Below are positions 17,527 to 25,851 of a stretch of 64,000 nt of DNA, in pieces. A program made the position numbers and the translations under genes. The notes beneath the pieces are model-generated. The model saw only the letters and a program-made list of their open reading frames with translations, had not been told where the DNA came from and ran no database searches. Location of the stretch: positions 143,206-207,205 of the forward strand of contig NZ_BAFE01000003.1 in NCBI RefSeq assembly GCF_000247995.1, in the 5' to 3' direction. The stretch comes from Mobilicoccus pelagius NBRC 104925. GTDB lineage: Bacteria; Actinomycetota; Actinomycetes; Actinomycetales; Dermatophilaceae. The stretch's first letter is position 1. Each line of letters starts with the position of its first letter.

Positions 17527-19611
17527 ATGGTCCAGGTCGCCGAGGTCGCCGAGGTCGACGGGCGCGCGTCGGCGGACTCCCGGCGGCCGGTGCGGCGGGA
17601 CATCCAGGCGTTGCGGGCCTTCGCGGTGATGTCGGTCGTGGTCTACCACGTGTGGCCGTCGGTGATGCCGGGGGGATTCGTCGGTGTCGACGTCTTCTTC
17701 GTCATCTCGGGGTTCCTCATCACCTCGCATCTGTTGTCGGAGGTGGAGCGGCGCGGGACGGTTCGGACGGGGCGGTTCTGGGCGCGGCGGATCCGGCGGT
17801 TGTTGCCTGCGTCGTGCACGGTCCTCGCGGTGTCGCTGGTGCTCGTCGTGCTCGTGGCGCCGCGGGTGTCGTGGGCGCTGAACCTGCGTGACGTCCGGAC
17901 GGGTGCCGCGTACGTGGAGAACTGGGCGTTGGCGTCCCGGGCCGTGGACTATCTCGCGGCGGAGGAGGCGCCCGGGGTGGCGCAGCATTACTGGTCACTC
18001 GCAGTGGAGGAGCAGTTCTATCTCGTGTGGCCGCTGCTCGTGTTCGCGGCGGCGCGTGCGTCGTGGTGGCCGGGCGGGTCGGCGAGGGCGCGGGTCGGGC
18101 GGGCGTTGGCGCTCGTGACGGCGGTGTCGTTCCTCGCCGGTCTCGTGTGGACGTGGGCGACGCCGGCACCGGCGTTCTTCAACACGTTCGGTCGGGCGTG
18201 GGAGTTCGGCGTCGGTGGTCTCGTGGCCGTGTGGCGGTTGGGTCAGGTGCTCGGGGAGCACGCGCGGGCGGCGTGGGCGTGGGTGGCGGTCGTCGTGCTG
18301 GGCGCGACGGCGTTCCTGCTCCCGGGGCACGAGGTGTCGTTCCCGGGGTGGGCGGCGCTCGTGCCGGTGGGTGCGGCGGCACTGTTCCTCGTCGCGGGTG
18401 AATCCCGGCTGAGGACGTCTCCGACGCGGTACTACGCCTTCCCCGCCGTGCAATGGCTCGGTGACCATTCGTACGGCATCTACCTGTGGCATTGGCCGTT
18501 CGTCGTGCTCGCGCCGTTCGTCACGGGCCACCCGGTGGGGCTCGTCGACGGGGTCGCGCTCGTGGCCGGGACGTTCGTGGCGGCGTGGGTGACGAAGCGG
18601 TGGGTCGAGGATCCGTTCCGTGGTGGGGCGTTGACCCGGAGCACGCGGGGGGCGTTCCTCTTCGCACTCGTCGGCCCGGGGCTGCTCGTCGCCTGCTCGA
18701 CGCTGCTCCTGCATCGGGTCGACCGCGGCGTCGCGGAGTCGGCGGCGCGGGTGACGAAGTCGATCTCGTCGGGCGAGGCCTGTGTGGGTGCGGAGGCGAT
18801 GGATCCCGGCTGCCCGGATCGCTTTCGGCGCCCCGACGACTTCGACAGCGCGTTCGCCGACCGCGACTACGACGCCGCGGCGTACGACTGCCAGGTGGAC
18901 GCGGACTCGGCCGAGGTGAAGATCTGCCGGTTCGGCCGGGCGGACTCCCCACGGCTGCGGGTGGCGTTGGTCGGCAATTCCCATGCGGTGCATCTGGTTC
19001 CCGCGCTCACCGAGTACGGCCGGTCGCGCGGGTGGGAGGTGCTCCTCGCGGCGCAGACCGACTGCCTGGGCGTCGATCGTGCCGTCGAGGGTGGGCAGTC
19101 GCCCGGGTGTGCGCGACGGGCCCGGGAGCTGCCGAGGCTCCTCGAGCGGGAGGGCGTCGACGTCGTCGTGTTCGCGAGTCACGACAACGCGGAGGGGTAC
19201 GTGGCGGGGCCGTCGACGTCGCGGGCGCAGGTCGCGGAGGCGGAGGCCCGCACGGTGACGTCGTGGCGGCGGTACGTCGATCGCGGTATGCGGGTGCTCG
19301 TGCTCGGTGACGTGCCGGGGGTGCGTCCGGAGTCGGGCCCGGCGTGCGTCGCGGTGGGGTCCGCCGACGATCCGTGTGCTCGGCCGCGTGACGAGGTGGC
19401 CCACGACAACCTCTTCGACGTGGTCGCCCGCCGCCACCCGGAGCTCGTCGCCCATCACGCCCTCACGGCGCTCATGTGCGACGACGACCGATGCCACGCG
19501 ATGGTCGGTGGGGTGTCGGTGTATCGGGACGCCCACCACCTCACACGGACGTACGCCCGCACGATGGCCGACGACGTCGGCGGGGCCGTGGCACGGGCAG
19601 CGCGGCGGTGA
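17527..19611 (+). CDS. Acyltransferase-3 membrane protein with SGNH domain (OafA-like)
   Basis: A 694-residue protein with two parts. Residues ~24-390 form the acyltransferase-3 membrane domain with ten or eleven helices: RDIQALRAFAVMSVVVYH with the key His41, and GGFVGVDVFFVISGFLIT. Residues ~470-694 form an extracytoplasmic SGNH hydrolase-like domain with VALVGNSHAVHLVP (Ser near 484) and the late D-A-H-H (Asp668, His671). OafA-type proteins move acetyl groups across the membrane onto surface polysaccharide or peptidoglycan. The start is set by the leaderless -10 box. It probably O-acetylates the local cell-wall polymer; the target is inferred from the neighbourhood. Confidence 0.88.
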   Translation: MVQVAEVAEVDGRASADSRRPVRRDIQALRAFAVMSVVVYHVWPSVMPGGFVGVDVFFVISGFLITSHLLSEVERRGTVRTGRFWARRIRRLLPASCTVLAVSLVLVVLVAPRVSWALNLRDVRTGAAYVENWALASRAVDYLAAEEAPGVAQHYWSLAVEEQFYLVWPLLVFAAARASWWPGGSARARVGRALALVTAVSFLAGLVWTWATPAPAFFNTFGRAWEFGVGGLVAVWRLGQVLGEHARAAWAWVAVVVLGATAFLLPGHEVSFPGWAALVPVGAAALFLVAGESRLRTSPTRYYAFPAVQWLGDHSYGIYLWHWPFVVLAPFVTGHPVGLVDGVALVAGTFVAAWVTKRWVEDPFRGGALTRSTRGAFLFALVGPGLLVACSTLLLHRVDRGVAESAARVTKSISSGEACVGAEAMDPGCPDRFRRPDDFDSAFADRDYDAAAYDCQVDADSAEVKICRFGRADSPRLRVALVGNSHAVHLVPALTEYGRSRGWEVLLAAQTDCLGVDRAVEGGQSPGCARRARELPRLLEREGVDVVVFASHDNAEGYVAGPSTSRAQVAEAEARTVTSWRRYVDRGMRVLVLGDVPGVRPESGPACVAVGSADDPCARPRDEVAHDNLFDVVARRHPELVAHHALTALMCDDDRCHAMVGGVSVYRDAHHLTRTYARTMADDVGGAVARAARR

Positions 19612-19903
19612 ACCCCGCTCCTGCGCGCACGTCCCCGCAGGCGGGCGCGTGCTCGCCGGGGCCCCTGGGACCGTGGGCCGCCTGATCTTCGCCCGCGCGC
19701 CTCTCCGACGTCGGCGCGATGCGCCCGACTCCGCCCGCACCCACCCGAGACCCGCGGACGCCCGAAGCCCCGTAGGGGAGGACGGTGGGGCGCGCATCGA
19801 GCGGACCGCTCAGCGGTCGGATCGTCGACCGAGAAGGGTCGGCATCTGCCCAACTGCGGCGAGGGGACGAGGAAAAGCCCTACTCCACAACGACACTGAC
19901 CCG

Positions 19904-20830
19904 ATGAGTGCGGCGGGGTCGGGACGGGGCGGGCGTTTGGAATCGCTCGACGTGTGTCGGGGCGTGATGCTCGTCGTGAGCGTGGTGGTGAACGCGTGGT
20001 TCACGGCACCGGAGTGGTTCGAGCATGCGGCGTGGACGGGGGTGCATCCGGTCGATCTCGTGTTCCCGGCGTTCGTCACGTTGAGCGGTGCGGGCATGGC
20101 GATCGCGTTCGCTCGGCGGGTGCCGGTGGCGCGGCAGGTGCGGCGGGTCCTCGTCCTCACCGCGGCGGGGCTCGCGTTCGCGGTGGCCGGGCAGGTGCTC
20201 GGCACGGGCGCGGTCGACGTCGCGACGTTGCGGTTCACGGGGGTGTTGCAGCTGTACGCGTTCCTCGTGCTGGCGCTCGGTCTCGTCGCGGTGGTCGTGC
20301 GGCGGTGGTGGCACTGGCTCGCGGCGGCGGCCGTCGTCGCGGGGGCGCAGGCGTGGCTCCTCGCCTCGTGGGCGAGCTCCTGCCCGGGCGGGGCGTTGAC
20401 GAAGGCGTGCAACCCGTCGGGTGTCGTCGATGCGGCGGTGTTCGGGCCGCACATGTACGTGATGGGGCGGCTCGGTCACGACCCGGAGGGGTTCGTCGCG
20501 GCGGCGGGTGCGCTCGTGACGGCGCTCGTCGGCGCGGCGGCGGGGCGGCTCATGTGGGAGCACCGGCGCGGGATGGGGGCGGCGGTGTTCGGTCGTGCGG
20601 TGCTCGTCGTGGGGGTGGCGACGGTCGTCGTCGTGCGGGCCTCGGTCGTGGTCGTCGAGCCGTTCAAGCGGCTGTGGACGGTGCCGTTCGGGTGGGGCAT
20701 CGGTGGGGCCGTCGCGGTGACGCTCCTCGTCGTGCACGTGCTGCTCGACGGGCGGGTGGCTCCGCTCGGGGAGCGGGTGGCGCGGTATCCGCTGATCGCG
20801 TTGGGCCGCAACAGTCTTCTCGTCGCGGCA
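19904..20830 (+). pseudogene. Truncated HGSNAT/DUF1624-like membrane acyltransferase
   Basis: The N-terminal ~309 residues of a polytopic protein are well preserved: RLESLDVCRGVMLVVSVVVN at the start, then HPVDLVFPAFVTLSGAGMAIAF and about eight helices. This resembles heparan-alpha-glucosaminide N-acetyltransferase-like proteins. Coding sense stops at ALGRNSLLV (near 20825), where further helices should follow; instead the DNA becomes the inner end of an IS1380-family transposase. The frame happens to run on to 21223, but that tail is Arg/His-rich antisense of the transposase. The protein would lack its last two or three helices and is probably inactive. Confidence 0.75.
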
Positions 20831-21055
20831 AGCGTCCCCACCCAGCGCCAACGAGACGGCGAGGTCGCTCACCACTTTCGCAGGATCGTGCCTGGACACA
20901 GGCCTACGCCACGGCCGCAACGCCTCACTCAATGCCGCACCCAGGCCCGAGACCCCCACCGTGCGCGTCAGCAGCGTCCCTCCCGCGTGCGCCACCGCCG
21001 GCACCCTCGCGGCGTCGACTCGGACACGCGGGTACAGCCCGCTACGCTTACTCAC
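20831..21055 (-). pseudogene. IS1380-family transposase, N-terminal fragment
   Basis: From the GTG at 21055 the minus strand reads SKRSGLYPRVRVDAA, then HAGGTLLTRTV, ALRPWRRPVSRHDPAK and SDLAVSLALGGDA. This is the standard N terminus of actinobacterial IS1380 transposases, which carry KRSGLYPRV, a WR-P...HDPAKV block and LALGGD. It breaks at the LALGGD motif, about residue 75 of an expected ~450-470, where the other gene's sequence begins. The DDE catalytic core is missing, so it cannot transpose itself. Confidence 0.8.
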
Positions 21056-21057
21056 CT

Positions 21058-21129
21058 GAGAAGTGCCCTTCGGATCCTGCGGATATCGACTTCAGCAATC
21101 GACATCCTTGCAGGTCAAGGGCACTTCTC
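21058..21129. repeat. 13-bp inverted repeat at the IS1380 end
   Basis: GAGAAGTGCCCTT (21058-21070) is the exact reverse complement of AAGGGCACTTCTC (21117-21129), with 46 bases between. It lies just upstream of the transposase start on the minus strand and could be part of the element's end or a leader hairpin. Confidence 0.75.
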
Positions 21130-21179
21130 GCGTACAGGGGTCACCCACCCCCGTGAAATCTCCGGGTTAGGAGTGAGCG

Positions 21180-21686
21180 TCAGCTCATCGGCATGGAGTC
21201 GATCTGGGCGACGTCGCAGGTGACGTTGCCCTTGACGGGCTTGTTGGAGGCGCCGGTGGCTTCGGCGGTCTCGCCGGCGGGGATGGCGTCGGCCATGACG
21301 GCGGCGGAGCCGGCGACCTTCTTGTCTCCGTCGTAGACCATCACGGTCGCGATGTAGGAGCGCTTCTCCTTGGTGGTGTTCGTGATCTTGGCGGTGATGT
21401 CGACACCGTTCTTGCCAGCCTTGCAGCCGGTGACTTCGACCTTGCCTTGGTCGGCGCCGATGACGGGCGCGCCGGCGGTGCGGCTGGGGCCGACCTGCTG
21501 CGACGGGTCGGTGGGGGTGCTGCCCGAGGTCGCGCCGGTCGCCGGGGTGGAGTCGCCGGAACTCTGTGACGTCGCCGCGGTGTCCTTCGACGACTGCTGG
21601 TTGGCGGCCTCCTTGTCGGCGGCGGTGCCGCACGCGCCGAGCGCGAGGGGGAGGGCGAGGACGAGGGCACAGAACGAGCGCTTCAT
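21180..21686 (-). CDS. Lipoprotein, unknown function
   Basis: A 168-residue protein with a clear lipoprotein signal: MKRSFCALVLALPLALGAC, lipobox LGAC with Cys19. A Ser/Thr/Gln-rich disordered linker follows (20-75). Residues ~78-168 form a small beta domain (VEVTGCKAGKNGVDITAKIT then ATVMVYDGDKKVAGSA), which resembles FxLYD-type immunoglobulin-like domains often seen in surface lipoproteins. Two Cys in this domain could form a disulfide. It lies downstream of the giant CWB2 protein on the same strand, but a terminator separates them and it probably has its own promoter. No enzymatic role is suggested. Confidence 0.75.
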   Translation of the reverse strand: MKRSFCALVLALPLALGACGTAADKEAANQQSSKDTAATSQSSGDSTPATGATSGSTPTDPSQQVGPSRTAGAPVIGADQGKVEVTGCKAGKNGVDITAKITNTTKEKRSYIATVMVYDGDKKVAGSAAVMADAIPAGETAEATGASNKPVKGNVTCDVAQIDSMPMS

Positions 21687-21747
21687 GTTCTCAAGTCTTT
21701 CTGATGAGGGGAATGGAGGGGGTCAGCGTTCGGTCAAGAACGCACAC

Positions 21748-21781
21748 GGAGGGCCGGAACCTCGTAAGGTTTCGGCCCTCC
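21748..21781 (-). terminator. Terminator of the S-layer-type gene
   Basis: GGAGGGCCGGAACC (21748-21761) pairs with GGTTTCGGCCCTCC (21768-21781), a 14-bp stem with one mismatch and a 6-base loop, about 50 bases past the stop of the S-layer-type gene. Confidence 0.8.
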
Positions 21782-21829
21782 GCTCGGGTCAGACGGTCAT
21801 GCCGTCAGTTCCGATGGGTCGTGCTGGTG

Positions 21830-24800
21830 TCACTTGCTGGAGACGATCTTGTTCGCCTCCGCGATGACGGCGCTGCTGACGGCGTCGCCCTGGCCCAGGC
21901 CGGCGGTGCCGGTGATCTGCTCGGCCTTCTCGCTGAGGAACGCAGCGGTGGGCTCGGGCAGGTCGTTCTGGAGCGTCATGACCATCGCGTTGCGGGTGCG
22001 GGAGATCCACGGGCCCGCCACGAGGGCGTCGGGGAACTTCATGCCGTTGGCCAGGTAGGCCGTCATGGAGCCGCCGACCACGTTGGTGCGGGCGTCGTCG
22101 GAGTAGACGCGGTTGCCGTCGAAGCCGAGACCCGGGATCGGGTTGGAGTCGGAGACAGCCTGGTCCGCCATGGCGAAGCGGTTGACGTTCGCCGCGGTCT
22201 CCCAGCGGTCCTTACCCTCGATGCGGTGGCTGGTGAGGCCCTGCTCGGCGACCTGGTCGTTGACCGACTTCGACAGGGCGTCGTCGCTACCGATGAGCAG
22301 CGCGTGCTCGAGGTGCAAGGCCTTCATCTGGGCCTTGGCCTCGGGAACGAGCTGATCGGGGCGGGTGAGGATCGTGGGCAGCGCGTTGACGTTCGACACG
22401 GTCGAGTCGTACGCCCACGTGCTGGCCGGGTTGGCCGTGACGGTGAACGTGTTGCCCGACAGCGCCGTCCCGTTCACGGCGAAGTTCACGCCGTTGATCG
22501 TGATGACGTTGGCCGTGTACGTACCCACCGGCTGACCGTCGAGAACCACGTTGCCGTTGTTCAGCGTGTACTCGCCGGCACCGACCTTGTTGAGGGCCGG
22601 GTCGGACGCGAAGGTGAACGAGCCAGCCGTCACAGCGACGGTGTTGCCACCGCCACGCTGCTCCTTGAGGCCGCCCACGCGACCGGCGGAGAGCACGGAG
22701 GCGGAGAGGGCGTCGACGAAGTCCTTGTTGTTGGAGCTACGGGCGATCATCGTCGTCGTCTTGAGGGACTGGCCGGCGCCGACGGCGATCTTGCCGACCG
22801 GGGCGTTCGACGCGGTCTGGGCCGCGGCGTACGTGTTCACGCGCCAGTTGGTCTCGTAGCGGTTGTCGCCACCGAGCTGGAGGACCTCGAGCTTGTCACC
22901 GCGCGGCTTGATGGCCTTGGCGGCGTCGTCCCACATGTAGGCGTTCTGCTCCTTGAGAGCGTTGAACACCTTGTCGCCGACGGCGGTCTTGCCACCGACG
23001 ATGTAGACCTTGCGGACACCGAGGTCACGCAGGGCCTCGACCGTCTCCGTGGGGAGCTGGCCGGGGGCGGTGAGGAGGATCGGAGCACCCTCACGCTGGG
23101 AGAGGAAGCTCGCGGACAGTGCGTCCGGAGCAGCCATGCCGTTCACGACGATGGCCGTGTCGGCGGTCGGGCGGCCCGTGGACTTGACGTACTCGCTCGC
23201 AATGCGTGCAGCGGTACCGAAGCGGTTCGTGCCACCGATGCTCGCCACACCCGCGCTCGAGGAGCCGGTGACCGTGAGGTCGTTCAGCGGAGCGAGGATG
23301 TCCTTCTGCCAGACACCACAGGAATCCTCGGTCGCGTTCTCCTCGACCGTGAAGTTGCCGTCGTCCTCGGCGAGCGCCGCACCGAAGGTGATGGTCGCGG
23401 GCGCGCCCGCAGCCTCACCGCTGGCCTTGGTGAAGGCCCTGCCGTCAGCCGAGTTGTAGGTGACGTCCGGGTACACCGTTCCGTCAGCACCGACGACGTC
23501 GGCAGTGAAGGTCCACTCCGCCGCGTCGCCTGCGTTCGCGATGGTGAACGAACCTGCCTCCAACGCGGAACCAAACGTGACAACCGCTTCGCCGGTGTCG
23601 CCAAGGTCCCCGTCGGAGTTGCCATCGGTACCGAAAGTGGTGCCGTCGTAGCTGATGAGGTTGCCGTCCGGCGTGGCAAGGGTCCAGAGCTGCGGTGTCG
23701 TCACGTCGACGGTGAACGCGCCGTCCTGGGTGTCCAGTGCGGTTCCGCTGGAGAAGGCGCGCACACCCGAGACGCTACCGGGCGTGGTGCCCGTCGGCGA
23801 CGTGCCCTGGGTGTAGAAGTCGGTGCCGTTGATCGAGTAGTACGGCACAGTCGATGCACCGGTCACAGTCCAGAACTGGTTGGCGCCGATGGCCTGGTAG
23901 GTAACCGTCGCAGGACCTTCACCCAGGAGGTTGGCCTCAGCCGAGTCGAGCGTGATTCCAGCGGTGTTTCCCGTGGCCACAACCTCGGCCACCGGGTCGG
24001 CGATGGTCACGGTGTACGTACCCGCGCCACCCATCGCCTCGATCTCGGTAGCGTCCGGGTCAGAGGCAGGGGCGGCGTCGCCGACGCCCGTGTCAGCGCC
24101 GTCGGCACCAGTCGCCGTACCATCGACCACGTTGTACACAGGAGCTGCTGCCGTGTAGTCGACCGCGACGATCTGGTCGGCACCGGCCGGGGTGTCGAAC
24201 TTGCCAGCCTCCTGCTGGGTGAGCTCAGCACCGGCCGTGTTCGTGGCATCGTCGAGCACGGTGTTGTACGGCGTGGCTCCGGTCTCGCTGAGGAACGAGG
24301 CGTCGTCACGGATCAGGGTGGTGCCCTGAGCGTCGACGACCTGGGGGCTGGTGCCCGCGGTCGACATGAAGCCGGCGAGCGGCGCGCCGGTCAGGCCCCA
24401 TTTGATCTGGTTGGCGGTGGCCGACTTGAGCTGAACGCCGGTGATCGAGTAGGTGGCGACCTTGGCCGGGTCCGTGCCCTTGAGCGAGAGCGTGACGGAC
24501 TTGCCGTCGGCGGCGATGCCCGTGACCGTGGCCACTTCGTTGGCGCCACCGTTGGCGACGGCGACCTTGATGGTCTTCGGGTCGGTGTTGGCAATGGCCG
24601 CACCCTGGAGGTTCAGCGTGTAGGTGCCGTCGCCGAGGGAGTAGCCCTGCGTCTCGGTGATCGTGAGGGCGCCGATGTCCTGAGCGGTGCCGTCGGCGAT
24701 GATGTCCGTGTTCTCCGAGGCGATCTTCGCCGGCGAGACGTACGCGGGCACGGTGTAGATACCGATTTCACGGGGCGTGTCGTCCGCCGTCGTCGTCGTG

Positions 24801-25576
24801 TTGTTGTTGGAGAACCGAGCGTTACCGCAGAACCACTCGGTGGCATTGCCATCAGCGTTGATGCTGAACGGGACCAGACGCAGCGCGCCCGGCGTCACCG
24901 AAGCTCCGAGGTTCACCTTGAGGTCAGAGAGGGTGACCGCCCAGCGGCCGTCCGGGTCACCGGTCGACGCCTCGCTGTTCACGGTCAGGCGCAGCACGTT
25001 CTGACCAGGGCCACCGTTGGACGAGGCAGTGCTGACCGAGAACGCCGGCGCGACGCCCGGCTTCGTCACAGTGGTGTTGCCCGTCGGTGCGGCCCAGGCC
25101 GCCATCGGCGTCGTGGCGTCGCTGTCGGGGTCGATCTGGGCGTCAGTAGCCTTCGGGGCGGCGTCGATGGTGACCTTCGGCGTACCCGAGAAGCCCACGG
25201 CCATCGACGGACCGGAGTTGAACTTGTAGTCCTTCTCTTCGGACACCTGGCGGTCGAGCAGGTGCAGCTCGATGACGTCGCCGGCCTTGAAGCGGTTCGG
25301 CAGCGTGATCATCGTGTCGGCGATGGCCTGGTCGTTCTGGCCCGCCTGGATGAGCTTGGCGCCCTGGTTGTCGGTCGTCTTGGCGTCGGCGTCGGCGATG
25401 CCGATGGTGCCCTGTCGCTCGGCCTGCTCGATCGTGGCGGCCTCGTTGACCGTGGCGGTCTGCGGGGCGTCGTCCCACGCAGCGAAAGCCGCGGGGCCGA
25501 AAGACGTCATGACGAGAGCGGTGGTCGCGACGATCGCGGACCCGCGCCCGAACTTACGCAGCTTGGCTGCACTCAC
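21830..25576 (-). CDS. Large S-layer-type secreted protein with three C-terminal CWB2 repeats
   Basis: A 1248-residue exported protein. The signal peptide is residues 1-33 (AAFA cleavage). Residues ~34-770 are long, Asp/Thr/Gly/Ala-rich, beta-strand-like and almost free of Cys, as in S-layer proteins; short repeated units of the type (A)GSFTIA/DGAFTVD/DDGNFTVE occur between ~590 and 750. Three CWB2 repeats follow (near 775-1248). The second is interrupted by a ~95-residue insert (near 967-1063) that resembles the same GSFTFA beta units. The start is a GTG with an ideal AGGAGG 5 bases upstream. Its codons and base composition are less G+C-rich than its neighbours, fitting very high expression or acquisition. 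It is probably the main surface-layer protein. Confidence 0.85.
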   Translation of the reverse strand: MSAAKLRKFGRGSAIVATTALVMTSFGPAAFAAWDDAPQTATVNEAATIEQAERQGTIGIADADAKTTDNQGAKLIQAGQNDQAIADTMITLPNRFKAGDVIELHLLDRQVSEEKDYKFNSGPSMAVGFSGTPKVTIDAAPKATDAQIDPDSDATTPMAAWAAPTGNTTVTKPGVAPAFSVSTASSNGGPGQNVLRLTVNSEASTGDPDGRWAVTLSDLKVNLGASVTPGALRLVPFSINADGNATEWFCGNARFSNNNTTTTADDTPREIGIYTVPAYVSPAKIASENTDIIADGTAQDIGALTITETQGYSLGDGTYTLNLQGAAIANTDPKTIKVAVANGGANEVATVTGIAADGKSVTLSLKGTDPAKVATYSITGVQLKSATANQIKWGLTGAPLAGFMSTAGTSPQVVDAQGTTLIRDDASFLSETGATPYNTVLDDATNTAGAELTQQEAGKFDTPAGADQIVAVDYTAAAPVYNVVDGTATGADGADTGVGDAAPASDPDATEIEAMGGAGTYTVTIADPVAEVVATGNTAGITLDSAEANLLGEGPATVTYQAIGANQFWTVTGASTVPYYSINGTDFYTQGTSPTGTTPGSVSGVRAFSSGTALDTQDGAFTVDVTTPQLWTLATPDGNLISYDGTTFGTDGNSDGDLGDTGEAVVTFGSALEAGSFTIANAGDAAEWTFTADVVGADGTVYPDVTYNSADGRAFTKASGEAAGAPATITFGAALAEDDGNFTVEENATEDSCGVWQKDILAPLNDLTVTGSSSAGVASIGGTNRFGTAARIASEYVKSTGRPTADTAIVVNGMAAPDALSASFLSQREGAPILLTAPGQLPTETVEALRDLGVRKVYIVGGKTAVGDKVFNALKEQNAYMWDDAAKAIKPRGDKLEVLQLGGDNRYETNWRVNTYAAAQTASNAPVGKIAVGAGQSLKTTTMIARSSNNKDFVDALSASVLSAGRVGGLKEQRGGGNTVAVTAGSFTFASDPALNKVGAGEYTLNNGNVVLDGQPVGTYTANVITINGVNFAVNGTALSGNTFTVTANPASTWAYDSTVSNVNALPTILTRPDQLVPEAKAQMKALHLEHALLIGSDDALSKSVNDQVAEQGLTSHRIEGKDRWETAANVNRFAMADQAVSDSNPIPGLGFDGNRVYSDDARTNVVGGSMTAYLANGMKFPDALVAGPWISRTRNAMVMTLQNDLPEPTAAFLSEKAEQITGTAGLGQGDAVSSAVIAEANKIVSSK

Positions 25577-25659
25577 TGTGGCCTCCTGAAGGCATCGTGC
25601 TGTTGGTCGAACTCAGAGGGTGATGAAGCAAGCAGCCCCCAGGGGCTAATCCCCCAGAT

Positions 25660-25680
25660 GCTCACCGAGGTTCGGTGAGC
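25660..25680 (-). promoter_or_regulatory. Hairpin in the 5' leader of the S-layer-type mRNA
   Basis: GCTCACCGA (25660-25668) and TCGGTGAGC (25672-25680) form a perfect 9-bp stem with a 3-base loop, about 85 bases upstream of the GTG. A stabilising leader hairpin is likely, since S-layer mRNAs are often long-lived; attenuation is also possible. Confidence 0.5.
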
Positions 25681-25695
25681 TGCCCGCCTCACTGA

Positions 25696-25723
25696 TGATT
25701 ACACCAACCTGGTAATCGCTCAA
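25696..25723 (-). promoter_or_regulatory. Candidate promoter of the S-layer-type gene
   Basis: On the minus strand TTGAGC (25723-25718) and TAATCA (25701-25696) are spaced by 16 bases. Transcription from here would give a leader of about 110 bases that includes the 25660-25680 hairpin. The boxes match only moderately. Confidence 0.4.
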
Positions 25724-25835
25724 CAGGCGCTGGCATTACACGCAACTTTTCCTGAGGGCACGCAACGGTGCCTCTCCATATAGTTCGGACCACGCGCGTT
25801 GTCGGCAGATCCGGCATCCAACTGAGCGAAATGTG

Positions 25836-25851
25836 TGTGACGGAGATCACT
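25836..25851. promoter_or_regulatory. CRP/GlxR-like site
   Basis: TGTGACGGAGATCACT fits the TGTGA-N6-TCACA consensus of actinobacterial cAMP receptor proteins at 9 of 10 fixed positions. It lies about 260 bases upstream of the S-layer-type gene and about 115 upstream of its candidate promoter. A class III adenylate cyclase is encoded at 56245-57582. Confidence 0.5.

Larger units (their letters stand above)
20831..21135 (-). mobile_element. IS1380-family insertion sequence remnant (one end)
   Basis: About 300 bases of an IS remain: a 13-bp inverted-repeat hairpin near the outer end (21058-21129), the transposase start at 21055 and its first ~75 codons. The rest of the element is gone, replaced by the truncated acyltransferase gene. 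The outer boundary is approximate because the terminal repeat and target duplication cannot be fixed without the other end. Confidence 0.7.

Noticed and set aside
20831..21223. A longer intact acyltransferase running to 21223
   Set aside because: The tail is Arg/His/Pro-rich and antisense to an IS1380 transposase start, with no membrane helices.
10263..25576. Prophage or integrative element covering the surface locus
   Set aside because: No integrase, phage structural genes, tRNA or attachment repeats are seen; only a partial IS1380 end is present.
21566..25678. Very long open frame antisense to the S-layer-type gene
   Set aside because: It mirrors the real gene on the other strand; composition is Arg/Gly/Val-rich with no domain, and it has no ribosome site. 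High G+C bias keeps antisense frames open.
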